A stretch of 64,000 nt of DNA from Ehretia macrophylla (Eukaryota > Streptophyta > Magnoliopsida > Boraginales > Ehretiaceae). The notes beneath the pieces were generated by a model, which did no database searches, was not told where the DNA came from, and worked only from the letters and a program-made list of their open reading frames with translations. The translations under genes and the position numbers were made by a program. Within the stretch, counting starts at the first letter, position 1, and every line of letters starts with the position of its first letter. The stretch is taken from assembly GCA_037974665.1 (NCBI GenBank), contig CM075775.1, positions 43,737,652 through 43,801,651 of the forward strand, written 5' to 3'. This document shows positions 47,236 to 59,205 of this stretch, one piece after another.

Positions 47236-47783
47236 ATAAACAAATTTATCCATCAAACGCCTTTTATAATATGTGTTCTTTCTAAACTCTCATGTGTTAT
47301 CTGTAAGCGAATGCTAATATGTGTTTTAATGATTTTCAATATCTAACTTTTTACATGTAGCATCTAAGACGTATGCCTTATGTGTCCGTACATGCATGGG
47401 ACTCAATCTAATTAATAGCCAATTCATCTTAGGAATAGGTGGTACCAAGCCTTGAGCGCGAAGGCTGCCTAAGCCCTTCCCTGTAGCATAACCGAACCCC
47501 CGGACCTAGCCTTTCTTTGGTTAAAACTGATTAGTTGGACTCACTCCTAATATGGAGTCACTTTTCAAACAAAAAATCATTTTATAGAATAAATCATAAG
47601 GTTTTTCCGCACTCAATCTTAGGTGACACCTCCATCCCTTCTTGTCTCTTCAATTACCGAGACCCATACATACACAGATCTTGGTAGCTCATCTCCTTCT
47701 AAGAAGTCAGATCTCTTTCCTATATTCTAGGAAGAATAAGATAAGAGCCTTTCTTAACTTTCACTCTTGAATTGTAAGGAGAG

Positions 47784-47876
47784 GCTGGATGGAATTCAGC
47801 TCGACTGATAAGGAGAGAAAGGTAGACGCTCAACCTATAGGGAGAGGGTGGAAGATGCTCGACCAATAGGGAGAGG
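47784..47876 (+). repeat. Dispersed mt-type repeat, three tandem units
   Basis: Three successive variants: one around CTCGACTGATAAGGAGAG, one around GCTCAACCTATAGGGAGAGG, and one reading GAAGATGCTCGACCAATAGG. They are relatives of the other copies in the window and are arranged head to tail. Confidence 0.78.
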
Positions 47877-48238
47877 AAGACTGCTAGGAATGCTGATTAG
47901 AATAGAAATTTCATAGGAGAAGACAACAACTTTGATGCCCAGCCCAAAAAGCCCCATGTGTTTCCTGGTTGGACCAAGCCAACTGGTAATTTCCAACAAA
48001 TCTTTCCTCATTTTTGTTGGGGAGCAGAGCAGTCAAAGAAGAAAGCAAAGCAAATGAAATTGTAGGTTAAGAATAATCAACAATTAGATAATCAAAAAAT
48101 AAGAAATGTATTTTTGAATATAAAAACTAAACTATTTAAGAGAATCAAAAATGAAGAAAAGAAAGAATTTCTAAATGCATTGTCGGATTTCTTTTGTAAT
48201 AATCTAATCAGACATGGTAATCTAATTAATAATAGACA

Positions 48239-48554
48239 AAATATCCTTCGCCCGTTATCTCCTCGTCTTACTATTTATAAGCCCCAGCTCACTTCGACGT
48301 TTTCGATTTCCCATAGAATCTCTGAAGCTTTCTTAGCCACTATAGTTTTGTTTTTTTACCTTCTTTGTCTGAAAATAGGTTTGATTTGCTTCACCTATGA
48401 GAATTTCTACCAATTCTTCTTTTATTCATCAAAGCTCATCCTAATCTCCGTCGAGATTACTGCCTTAGCCCTGTCTTATCATCTGTATAATGGAGTTCGT
48501 CATTTATTGACGGATTTTTCAGGATTTCTCTTTCTTAGAAAAAGATTGAAATGA
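48239..48554 (+). pseudogene. sdh3: Mitochondrial succinate dehydrogenase subunit 3, altered 5' end
   Basis: The frame contains RPLSPRLTIYKPQLTS, SISHRIS, and the end HLYNGVRHLLTDFSGFLFLR followed by KRLK. This is the cytochrome b556 subunit of complex II, which anchors the enzyme in the inner membrane and helps bind heme and ubiquinone. Three membrane segments and the distal heme-ligand motif H-x3-G-x-R-H-L are present. The frame is open back to a TTG at 48114, but no ATG lies in frame, and the usual ATG before N-I-x-R-P-L-S-P reads CAA. The Gly of H-R-x-S-G is Glu (a G-to-A change). Near the C-terminus three residues seem deleted in frame (the part between FLR and KRLK). Typical length is near 108 residues. 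It is probably non-functional, unless translated from an unusual start. Confidence 0.8.
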
Positions 48555-48917
48555 CTATTCAAAATTTCACCTATACCTTTGAGATTTAAATAACAAATGG
48601 CTTACTTTTAGCCACGCGGGGCGGCTATCCGCATGTGTACCAAAGTGACGTCCATTTTTTGGTAATGGGTATACTCGAGAGAAAAGGTTTGGAATTCAAC
48701 CTCCCCTTATACGCTCTAAAAAGGGGTCATGGACTCCTTTTTCATTTAGGATCCCCTCTCTACATTCAATTATTTATTGAGCCTGGTGTGGAATCACCAT
48801 CATTACACATTCATTCTTGGTCTTGCTGTTGGTCTAGCGAGCCTTCCTAGCTGCCTAGAGTTCAGCCTGCCTGCTGAAGACCATAATGTATGTAACTCTA
48901 TGCTCTATATGGGGAAA

Positions 48918-49080
48918 ATGAAAGCAAAATTCGTTCGGATCCTCTCACATGTTCAATCTTTTTTTAGCGGTTTCCCCAGAGATCTTTATCATTAATGCAA
49001 CCTTCATTTTGCTCATTCATGGTTGTATTTAGTACCTCTAAGAAAAATGATTATCCACCGTTAGTCAGTAATGTGGGTTG
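48918..49080 (+). pseudogene. nad2: nad2 exon 1, broken
   Basis: The start gives MKAKFVRIL, then after a shift FLAVSPEIFIINATF-type sequence, then VSNVG at the exon end. This is the first exon of NADH dehydrogenase subunit 2, a membrane arm subunit of complex I. The exon ends ATGTGGGTTG and is followed by GTGCG, the group II intron 5' splice site, as in plant nad2. Two 2-base deletions break the frame: one near 48950 (CTCACATGTTCAAT lacks an AT pair) and one near 49019 (CATGGTTG lacks an AG pair). The length of 163 bases is four short of the 167 I expect. It lies 360 bases downstream of sdh3, an arrangement I believe is known from plant mtDNAs. I did not find exon 2 in this window. Confidence 0.88.
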
Positions 49081-49340
49081 GTGCGCCTAGGAAGGCAGCG
49101 CGCTTTAGGATGCGGAGGAGTTATTATCATCCAGCTCCCTAACCTAATGCGGCACCGGGTTTGGACCGCAGGGAACCGTAGCATGGGGGGACGTCTAATC
49201 ATTTTACCACCGCAAGGCTGGCTAATCGCACGCAGCAAGCTCGAAGACCCCTGGTTCTGGAAGGCACATGAATCCGAACGCTATGTTAAATGTGCGACCC
49301 AGAGGAGATGTATGTGCGATTGTAAAAGAAGATTCTAGCG
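49081..49340 (+). pseudogene. 5' part of nad2 intron 1 (group II)
   Basis: It starts GTGCGCCTAGGAAGG, typical of a group II intron after nad2 exon 1. The following 250 bases look like structured intron (GTGCGACCCAGAGGAGATG near the end). The rest of the intron and its domain V were not recognised before 51055, where LARD-3 interrupts. The end coordinate is a guess. Confidence 0.55.
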
Positions 49341-49384
49341 TGCACCCCTACGCTATAACTAATTCTCTGCTTGTAGAAGCAAGT

Positions 49385-49465
49385 GTAGGAGCAAGTTACG
49401 GAGCAAGTGTAGGCGGGCTCGAAAGTCGGAACGCGCTAGCGCGCATTCCATTTTCTCGCGTAGTG
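49385..49465. repeat. Dispersed repeat with GCGCTAGC palindromes
   Basis: It contains GCTCGAAAGTCGGAACGCGC and TAGCGCGCATTCCATTTTCTC, close to 35636-35735, preceded by GCAAGTTACGGAGCAAGTGTAG. The core GCGCTAGCGC is a perfect palindrome. Confidence 0.72.
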
Positions 49466-50109
49466 GGGATGGCTTATTCCATAATTCATGCATAAGGCTA
49501 AGGAACTTTGGGAAAGGTGAAAAGCTGTGGAGAACATAATACCTGGACTTATTAGGAGACTATCTTCAAGCCTCATACTATCCTTAGCTTAGAGCTCATC
49601 TTTCCTCTTGCTATGCTCCCGCTTTACCCCTTGAGCTGCTAGCGAGCGTCCCTATAGGAGCCTACAGATAGGTAGGCCTTAAACTTCTTGGCCGCCTACT
49701 GGTAGGCCTTAGGCTTAGCCCCGGACTTCTTTTTATGGAATGGGGTTGACGGGCGACTTTACGAGGCCAAAAAGGGTTTTGAGGCTTAGTAAAGGGATTG
49801 GTAAAACTGTTTACTATAAGGTAGTTAAGGTGCTAAGAATGAATTGACATTTCACAAAGTCAAGTATTGAACCTTTTTTCTTCCACAGTTGCGTGAATGC
49901 AATGCAACTTGAGTTGGAGAGGTTTGGAGATAGTACGTTCTATTGGTGGTCCATTAAAGGAGCGAAATCGCTCTCTCAATAGTACAGGGCACGGAGTGCT
50001 CTCCTTAATAGTCAAGGTTCAAAGATGAGAGACCCTTCACCCTATAACCCCTATCCCTTCCTTTAGCTTCCATGTGGGCTCCCCTTGTTCTAGAAAAGAA
50101 GCAGCAAGT

Positions 50110-50240
50110 TACTAACGAAAGCCTACACGTGCGTTAGCACTTTACGGAGCGATCAAACTACAAGCTAAGTTAGCGTTCCGGCTTTCGAGCTGAGCCGAGC
50201 CGAGCTGTAAGTTGCTCTTGCTGCCGTAACTTGCTCCGAA
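50110..50240. repeat. Inverted copy of the GCGCTAGC dispersed repeat
   Basis: GTTCCGGCTTTCGAGCTGAG is the complement of the GCTCGAAAGCCGGAAC part of the other two copies. A later CGTAACTTGCTCCG is the complement of CGGAGCAAGTTACG-type sequence near 49385. The middle has diverged. Confidence 0.65.
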
Positions 50241-51055
50241 AATGCCCCTCCCCTTGTCGTTGGGGACTTGAAGAGATAGAATAAGGTAAGGAATCCAAAA
50301 CTACGGAAGCAAGATTCAAGTCTTTTCTTCTCTTATGAGACTCTCAGAGCTTTAGGCAAAGGAGGACAGATTAGCAATTCCTCCACCAGTCTTGGAAACT
50401 GAAGAAAGGAAAGTGAAGCCTAGGGACCAATTCCTATAGGTTTGACGTCTTTTCCAAGATTAGACCTCGGATTCTGATTCTCCTTTAGCTGAGACTGATT
50501 TTTCTCTAGTGGCAGCTAAGACAGAGGCAAGCTCGGGAAAAAGGGTAAAGGGGAAGCAAAAAACATATATAGTCAAGGGCGGCGTCGAGATCAATACTAC
50601 TAGGGTCTCTCTTTGGGTTTGCCTATAGGTCCGTGCCAAGGCTTCAATCTCCAGACGTGGGCTCCACTCCAAGGGATAGGTCAGTGGCTCTTGTTTCGCC
50701 CTTTCTTTGGTCGGTTACCTAAGCTATGATCCTTTCTTCCAAGCGGAGATTCCCCTCTGTAGAATGTAGTATGTCCACTAGAAAGAAGAAGCAAGCAATA
50801 GAGCGAGCTTTGTAGAAAGATGTTGTTTTTCGCCAAGCCACATAAGGCCAAATTCAGCCATGCAGAAGGTGCTCGTTTGGTATAAAGTAGCCAACGAGTA
50901 GACGTACCAACTGAACTGCCAAAACAGCAAGAACTATTTGTTCTTATCTAAGGAGTGCTGTATAGCTATATACTTATTTGCCAGGTGGCTTCATGCTTTC
51001 AGGCGTAAGGCTAGATGGTTAAACACCGCCTTGTACCTTAAAAGGCCAAGGAAGC

Positions 51056-53603
51056 TGTAACACCCCGATCCCTCACGAGACCGGGAGTTCTATCAATCGA
51101 TCTAATCACAAGCCAAATCCAAACCCGGGCAAAATTTTAGGGAAAACGGACGGAGTCTCCCCTGTTTCTAGGCAAAAAAACAAACCTGCGACAGCATATA
51201 AGTGGACCAATGCCATGTCCAAACATTCAACCACCTCAAGGCCATCCGAGCCTTGGTTCACAACAAGCAATCAGAAGCAAATATACATTCATGCTTAGCA
51301 ATTAAACTATACCAACCTATTGCATGTGTTAGACTATCACACCTTTCTAACTCTTTCTTTTGAACAATACAAATGTGCATTGAAGTTAAGCTATATTAAC
51401 TAGATACATAATCTAACTTATCAAACCACTTCAATAATTTAATGAAACTTAAATTACATCCCTTTTAACATTAAGTACATACAATACATAAAAGCATACA
51501 TCTTTACAACTTCGACAACTCAAGCCACATAGGCACGCAAGACAACTCTTCAAGCACGAACTTTCATGAAATCACGAACTTTCCACTAACATGACATTTC
51601 CTGAAATGTGGTCGTGAGGAGTGAGTATACACAACACGTATACTCAGTGAGGGCGAGACAGATATCGAGGTGGAGAGAAAGAAGATCGTGCAATGCAAAT
51701 AGGTACAGTTAAGCAATACAATCAATAAAAAGGCATTCAATACAAACAACAATACAATAAACAATTAAGGAAAGCATTAACACAACCAATCAAAGCTATA
51801 CCACACTTTGAAGGCTGTGGTTCACTCGAGCGAGTAATGTATCAATCACGATTTCGATGACTTTAACGATGATGCGCCGGCTCACCCATCTTATAAATTC
51901 AGTTTGGAATACCCCAGAAGTATCCATCAATTCTACGACCCAAATCTCCCTGGGAGGCAACCCAAGCGAGAAAATGGAATAGGACACGGAGCTAGAGTAA
52001 CTAACACTGGCAGCCCGAGACTACCCAGAGAGGCCCATCACTCACGCGCTTGACACTATGCAATGCAAGATACGATACAAGTAATATACGAGCGATAGCA
52101 CAACAATACAAATCAATGGCAATAAACGAGATATCAAGAACAACACTAACAAGCATTAACAACAATTGACATACAAATTCAATCATAATCAACTTTAACA
52201 AGCTTAACAAGCAATATCTAGCATTCTATAGGCACTACACTATAAAAACACACAAAATCACAAAATCACCCCAACTTTCAAAATGCTACTACTTTCAAAC
52301 GAGCCACGAGTTTTGGAAACCGACTTCACCAATCCTCCTAAGTCATTATAAGGCACGTCTAAAGACCCCGAAACCCTACTTAACCCTAGAATTCACGCAA
52401 AGCCCTGATTTTTCCCTTTGCTCGTTTGAACTACCGCTACCCTAACCAAACACCCAACCAATGCCATAGCTACACCAAAAGTGCTTCCATGGCCTCCCGA
52501 GTGAATGCCATCATGCAAATTGATAAAATGCCAAACTCGACCTAAACGACCCCAACTTTCACTAAGCCATTTTTCTCAATTTTTCCATTACACAATCTAA
52601 TTAAACCATACATTTAGGCATTCTGGCATATCTAGCACCTTCCTACATCAACAGAACACGTAACGGAGCAACTTCATCAAAACGGGGGTTTACTATTCAC
52701 AATTTACTATTCATTAAACAATTTATATTTCAATTTCGATATTTAACCGTAGAAAATATTAAAAAGCTATAAATACATGTTCTACAATTGCTAGGGAACA
52801 TTCTTTAAGCCTCAAAGCGATTAAAATAACAATATACGAATAAAATCCAAAAATCAAAGTTATTACACAAAATATTCAAATGCGCAAATAAGCATGAAAC
52901 CCTCACCTTAGACGCTCCTAGATGCTAGAAAAACCTCGTAGGATGCCTCGGCAACCACCCCGTGCAAGCTCAAGCGAAGAATCGAAGATTTGAATATTGA
53001 AATATTTTTTTTTCTCTCCATGGTTTCGTCCCCTTTGCAATCTGTTTTCAGCCTTTTTTTTCTTTTTATTTTGTGCTAATATAAGCTTTTAAAAAGTGAC
53101 AAACAAGTCAATTTGGTCAAGGCTTGGTCAATGCTAACTAAGTTCGTCAAATTAGCCTATTTTATGCATTTTTAAAACTAAAATAACTAATGAAATATTA
53201 ATTCTATCTAACGACAATTAAAACAATAAAATTAAAGCACTAAATACTAGTTTTCACTATTTACTGAGGACTAGAATCATTTCCTAACTATCGCTCTCGA
53301 TATGCTATACTCTTTGCGACAATAAAAGAATAACAATTATATCTCAAAGAATTTAAAAAAATATAGTTTTTGAAAAGTAACATAGTTTAAAATTTATTCC
53401 GGCTCGGAGCTACTTTTCATTTAATTGAAATCCGAGCACTAAAATGCAAGAAAAATTAAAACCGATTAACAAAATATGAAAATAAAGCTACAAATGAATG
53501 TTTAACTAAAAATAAACACATAATTTAATGCTAACATTTATGATAACACTCAATTAAATGCAATTAAATAACATTAAATGCATGCCGGGTTCGGGTTATC
53601 ACA
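51056..53603 (-). repeat. 3' LTR of LARD-3 (2548 bp)
   Basis: On the plus strand it runs from TGTAACACCC to GTTATCACA. The GATCCCTCACGAGACCGGGA and AACGGACGGAGTCTCCCC modules match, reversed, those at the ends of the LARD-1 and LARD-2 LTRs. Confidence 0.93.
51622..51646 (-). promoter_or_regulatory. Conserved LTR hairpin, LARD-3 3' LTR
   Basis: TGAGTATAC / GTATACTCA stem with the complementary loop ACAACAC, i.e. the same hairpin seen in LARD-1 and LARD-2 read on the other strand. The 5' LTR copy at 56348-56372 is slightly damaged. Confidence 0.8.
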
Positions 53604-53616
53604 TCCTTCCCCCCTT
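53604..53616 (-). promoter_or_regulatory. Polypurine tract of LARD-3
   Basis: The minus strand reads AAGGGGGGAAGGA next to the 3' LTR, identical to LARD-2. Confidence 0.88.
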
Positions 53617-55766
53617 AAAACAATTGCGTCCTTGCAATTCTTCCTCCAATAGAACTCTGCATCACCTGAAATCCAACTCTGACCACTCTTCATTGGTTGC
53701 TGAGCAAGACACTGAATAAGAACGCTCGAAGAATACCTTACTAAGAAACCCCAATAGTACTGACTGAAAACTCCAAAGCTATAAGGCCAAATAAAGGCTT
53801 AATTGAAAATACCATCTTGAAATCCAAATAAGAATTTTGTTGGTCAAGAATATCATAAAATAATTCCTCGCTAAAAGTGCCAAGAAGATGCCAATAAAGA
53901 CTAAAGCAAAGATACTGTAGATATTACCAATTCCGCATATTATTAACAAGAAGAATACCGAAGGAATATTCTATATACAAATCCTCTATAAAAGTCCAAC
54001 AAGTATCAAATAAGGAAGTCAAAGGATGGCCAAAGTAGATGCAGCACATATAAGACCAAGCTCCAAGACCTCATCGCCATTTGCCGAGTGCAAACTTTAT
54101 ACAACTTACCACCAAGGAAGCCTAAAGTATTCCACAGCATACTGTAAGCAATATACGATAATAATTATGAACAAGATTCCAATTGTACGACTTCCAATAG
54201 TGCCAACAAGGAAAATACTAGTAGAATGCCCACTAGGAATCCCAAAGAATACCGTAAGTAGTGCTATACAATAAGTCCGATAGGAATTCCAATTACCAAA
54301 CCAACTGAGGAATGCCAAGAAAAATACCCGAACAATGCTCCGGTAAGAATGTAGCCAAGTCTGCCCAATAAGTAAATGCTAAATAAATAGCCACTAAGGA
54401 TCCTGGAGAATGCCATTGAAGAATTTTCCAATTAGGAATGTCAGTAGCACACCAATAAAGTCCAAGACACACATACCATAGATAATACCATACAGTAAGT
54501 CCGATTGAGATTCCAATAACCAAGTCCACCGAGAAATGCCAACAAAAGTCTCCAAAGAACACCTATTAAGAAAACCAAAGAATGTTCCAGAGAACAACCA
54601 AATAGATCCCTAATAAAAATATTACTAGACATGAATGCCATAATAGAATCCCAACTAAAAGTACCGAGAACATACCAATAAACAATCCGAAGTAGAGTCT
54701 AAACAAGAATCCCAAGTACTGCTCAGGAAGACTCCAAACAAGAAATCTAGTCAATCATATTACAGAGGTTTCAAGGAAGTCTTTCAAAATATATAGCTCA
54801 AGAAGCATCTGAATAGGGAATCCATAATGTACGTCAACATATATATAATTATCAAAAGTCCATGAATGAACACCAAGCTGAATAGCCAAGTACATTCCTG
54901 AAATAATGCTGCTACCGAATATTGGGTAAAATATCAGAGGGAATGTCGTCCAGGTGCATCATATACTATTGAAGAATTCCAATCATGATTGCCAATAAAA
55001 TATCAAGAAGACCAGAGCATAGATATTGTAGACAATATTATGCAGCAAGTCCAGTAAGAACTCCAAAGGAAGTCATTCACACAAAGCATAGAAGATAACC
55101 TTCAAGGAACGCCAAAAGAAAGCTACTCTTCCACAACTGTTAAGCACAGAGGAGGACCTTAGAGATTCGCCAATAACCGAGCTCCAAAAGCAAACACCAA
55201 CTCCCAAATAAAGGCTAGTCAAATACTGCTCATTCCCGTCAATCCACATAACTTGGAGGGCCTGCCACTAACCACTTCTCTTCAGTGGAGAAAGAGGACT
55301 TACTTACCATTTCCACGGGACATGTATGAATGCCAAGATATCACATTTATACACATGCCTTAAACTATTATGCAAGCAAGTTTACAAAAAGAGTTTATTC
55401 AACAAAGTCACTCAAGCATGACAATCAAATCAAGCACAACATAATCAATTCAAATCACAGCATAACCAATTCAAGACATTTCAATACACACATTACAAGC
55501 AATACTCCAAGCAAATAACAATCCACGAGGTCGATTCGATTCGCGATGCCAATTCGATAGGTCAATTCAATGCACAACTAGACACTTCACTTCACTTAGC
55601 ACACAATTAACACATAACACATAACTATATCACATAAGTGCACACATTCAATCTAAGACACACAATCTCACATACAGGCATACACTTTCAAGACACACTT
55701 AACAAGCACACATTCAAGGATCACTACCTACCAGACCGAGGACCCTGTCCCGGCTTATGAAAACAA

Positions 55767-55778
55767 GCTCTGATACTA
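55767..55778 (-). promoter_or_regulatory. Primer-binding site of LARD-3
   Basis: The minus strand reads TAGTATCAGAGC two bases inside the 5' LTR. It differs from the standard TGGTATCAGAGC by one G-to-A change. Confidence 0.85.
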
Positions 55779-55780
55779 CC

Positions 55781-58111
55781 TGTAATACCCCGATCCCTCA
55801 CGAGACCGGGACTTCTATCAATCGATCTAATCACAACCCAAATCCAAACCCGGGGAAAATTTTAGGGAAAACGGACGGAGTCTCCCCTGTTTTTAGGCAA
55901 AAAAACAAACCTACGACAGCATATAAGTGGACCAATACCATGTCCAAACATTCAACAACCTCAAGGCCATCCGAGCCTTGGTTCACAACAAGCAATCACA
56001 AGCAAATATACATTCATGCTTAGCAATTAAACTATACTAACCTATTGCATGAGTTAGACTATCACACCTTTTTAACTCTTTCCTTTGGACAATACAAACG
56101 TGCATTGAAGTTAAGCTACATTAACTAGATACATAATCTAACTTATCAAACCACTTCAATAATCTAATGAAACTTAAATTACGTCCTTTTTAACATTAAA
56201 TACATACAATACATAAAAGCATACATCTTTACAACTTCAACAACTCAAGCCACATAGGCACGCAAGACAACTCTTCAAGCACGAACTTTCACAAAATCAC
56301 GAACTTTCCAACTAACATGACATTTCCTAAAATGTGGTGGTGAGGAGTAAGTATACAAAACACGTATACTCAATGAGGGCAAGACAGATATCGAGGTGGA
56401 GAGAAAGAAGATCGTGCAATGCAAATAGGTACAGTTAAACAATACAATAAAAAAAGGCATTCAATATAAACAACAATACAATAAAGAATTAAGGAAAGCA
56501 TTAACACAACCAATCAAAGCTATACCACACTTTGAAGACTACGGTTCACTCGAGCGAGTAATGTACCAATCACGATTCTGATGACTTTAACGATGACGCG
56601 ATGACTTTAACGATGACGCGACGACTCACCCACCTTATAACTTCAGTTTGGAATACCCCGGAAGTATCCATCAATTCTACGACCCAAATCTCCTTGGGAG
56701 GCAACCCAAGCGAGAAAAGGGAATAGGACACAGAGCTAGAGCAACCAACAATGGCAGCCTGAGACTACCCAGAGAGGCCCATCATTCACGCGCCTGACAC
56801 TATGCAATGCAAGACACGATACAAGCAGTATACGAGCGATAGCACAACAATACAAATCACTGGCAATAAACGAGATATCAAGAACAACACTAACAAGCAT
56901 TAACAACAATTGATATACAAATTCAATCATAATCAACTTTAACAAGCTTAACAAGCAATATCTATCATTCTATAGGCACTACACTATAAAAAAACACAAA
57001 ATCACAAAATGACCCAAACTTTCAAAATGCTACTACTTTCAAACGAGCCACGAGTTTTGGAAACCGACTTCACCAATCCTCCTAGGTCACTATAAGGCAC
57101 GTCTAAAGACCCCGAAACCCTACTTAACCCTAGAATTCACGCAAAGCCCTGATTTCTCCCTTTGCTCGTTTGAACTACCGCTACCGTAACCAAACACCCA
57201 ACCAACGCCATAGCCACAACAAAAGTGCTTCCATGGTCTCCCGAGTCAATGCTATCACGCAAAATGATAAAATGCCAAACTCGACCTAAACGACCCCAAC
57301 TTTCACTAAGCCATTTTTCTTCATTTTTCCATTAGACAATCTAATTAAACCATACAGTTAGGCATTCTGGCATATCTAGCACCTTCCTACATCAACAGAA
57401 CACGTAACGGAGCTACTTCATCGAAACGGGGGTTTACTATTCATAATTTACTATTCATTAAACAATTTATTTTTCAATTTCGATATTCAATCGTAGAAAA
57501 TGTTAAAAAGCTATAAATACATGTTCTACAATTGCTAGGGAACATTTTTTAAGCCTCAAAACGATTAAAATAACAATATACGAATAAAACCAAAAAATCA
57601 AAGTTATTACACAAAATACTCAAATGCCCAAATAAACATGAAACCCTCACCTTAGATGCTCCTAGATGCTAGGAAAACCTCGTAGGATGCCTCGGAAACT
57701 ACCCCGTGCAAGCTCACACAAAGAATCAAATATTTGAATGTTGAAATGTTTTTTTTCTCTCCATGGTTTTGGCCCCTTTGCAATCTGTTTTTAGCCTTTT
57801 TTTCTTTTTATTTTGTGCTAATATAAGCTTTTAAAAGGTGACAAACAAATCTCGAGGAATTTAAGAAAATATAGTTTTTGAAAAGTAACATAGTTCAAAA
57901 TTTACTCCGGCTCGGAGCTACTTTTCATTTAATTGAAATCCGAGCACTAAAATGCAAGAAAAATTAAAACCGATTAACAAAATATTAAAATAAAGCTATA
58001 AATGAATGTTGAACTAAAAATAAACACATAATTCAATGCTAACATTTATGATAACACTCAATTAAATGCAATTAAATGCCATTAAATGCATGCCGGGTTC
58101 GGGTTATCATA
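55781..58111 (-). repeat. 5' LTR of LARD-3 (2331 bp)
   Basis: On the plus strand it runs from TGTAATACCC to GTTATCATA. Compared with the 3' LTR it lacks about 240 bases near 57848 and has a 20-base tandem duplication (ATGACTTTAACGATGACGCG) near 56579-56618. Confidence 0.93.
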
Positions 58112-58894
58112 GAAGCAAACCTACTTGTCATCGTTTACTTTAGATTTCAGGAATCTTGATTTCATAGAGAGTAGACGAAAGGCGCAATGAAAGAACTGAA
58201 AACCTGTTAAGCAAACAAAGCTACCATGGGTTATTCTATAAGAGAAAGAGATATGCTCAGAAGCCTGTTGTTAGATTGGAGAAGGCTAATATAGGAGCGA
58301 AAATAAAGTCCGAAAGGGGAGTACTTGCTCCCAGCTTTTGCTATTTTCTTTTTATAAGGGGACAGAAGGGAATGGACCTTGAAAAAAAGCAGGAAGCGCC
58401 CCGAGAAAGACCTAATTTCCTTTGCGAGTCCTATCATATAATCCAAATTGATGGCCTAAATCGCGGGTTTATGAGAAAGTAGCCCATTTCGCTGTCACTT
58501 AGGAGAAGTATTAAGTCTTGCCGGCTGGAGTTCGTGACCCAAAGAGCTCTGGGGCCTGAATGACTCCTTATCTTCTTATACCGGATACCTCATCTCACCC
58601 AGTGCCGTAGAAGTTCAAGGAACTAAGTGGTTGTACCTTTTCTAGAATATCCCTACGGTTGTCGGCGGATTTCTGCCCATTAGAAAGGGCTCCAAAAGTC
58701 CGCGTTATCCTATAAGACCGGGGTCTTGTTTCGGGTTTGTTAAGGGCGATATCGGAGTTATATCATTATTTCCTCACTCGTATCCACAACGCAAAGAAGT
58801 TTATGCCGCATCTTCTCTTTGTAGTTTGAGAGAGGGTCTTATAGTTCTTCCCGAAGGGAATAACCATGGAGCTAGGACAAAGCCAAGCCTAAAG

Positions 58895-59205
58895 TGGATG
58901 GACAAGAGAGCAAGGGAAAGACAAACTCTGGCTCTTTCATTTGCCAATGGTCCCCATCGGGCAAAAGACTGTCCAAAGCGAGAGAAGCTGAGTGCCTTAG
59001 TTGTTGAAAGAGCAAAGGAAGTGGAATTTGACTCTGAGAGCCCAACACGAGTCAATCCTCTGCAATAGTGGAATGGCATCCATACAGAGTCCTCTCGTCT
59101 TGTAGATTACGTTTTTGCTTAATGGGAATGATGTGTTGGCTATGGTTGACACAGGTGCCACGCACCATTTTGTGGCTGAACGGATGGTGCAGACCCGGTG
59201 GGTAA
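58895..59205 (+). pseudogene. Ty3/gypsy gag zinc-knuckle and protease fragment
   Basis: The first part reads NGPHRAKDCPKREKLSALVV and then SESPTRVNPLQ, the tail of a CCHC knuckle of a gypsy gag in which the first two Cys are no longer present. After a frame change it reads LNGNDVLAMVDTGATHHFVA, a retroviral-type aspartic protease active site (D-T-G-A). The copy has stops and shifts and is short. Its wording differs from the Tekay-like element, which has D-P-G-A at this site. Confidence 0.78.

Larger units (their letters stand above)
43088..51055. other. Mitochondrial-like block with sdh3, nad2 exon 1 and mitovirus remains
   Basis: This block begins with the ATATC TSD of LARD-2 and ends with GAAGC (51051-51055), the TSD of LARD-3. 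It contains the clearest mitochondrial content: sdh3 (48239-48554), nad2 exon 1 (48918-49080), mitovirus polymerase remains (45154-46980) and many short repeats. The stretches 43100-45150, 47350-47770 and 49500-51050 show no gene I recognise. Confidence 0.65.
53604..55780 (-). other. Non-coding interior of LARD-3
   Basis: 2177 bases homologous, reversed, to the interiors of LARD-1 and LARD-2 but longer by about 0.3 kb. It is T/G-rich on the element strand and has recurring CCAATAAGA-type words on the plus strand. Many overlapping hydrophobic frames appear on the minus strand (54106-54754). They overlap one another and are attributable to the repetitive composition. Confidence 0.8.
51056..58111 (-). 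mobile_element. LARD-3, non-coding LTR retroelement
   Basis: A complete minus-strand insertion of 7056 bases, with its 5' LTR at 55781-58111, interior 53604-55780 and 3' LTR 51056-53603. The TSD GAAGC lies at 51051-51055 and 58112-58116. Primer-binding site and polypurine tract are present and no coding capacity is seen. Its LTRs differ more from one another than those of LARD-2, and the 5' LTR lacks about 240 bases, so it appears older. Confidence 0.93.

Noticed and set aside
48114..48238. Upstream part of the sdh3 frame as a genuine N-terminal presequence
   Set aside because: No ATG is present and the start is a TTG. A mitochondrion-encoded subunit would not need a targeting peptide. Left as a possible chimeric extension.
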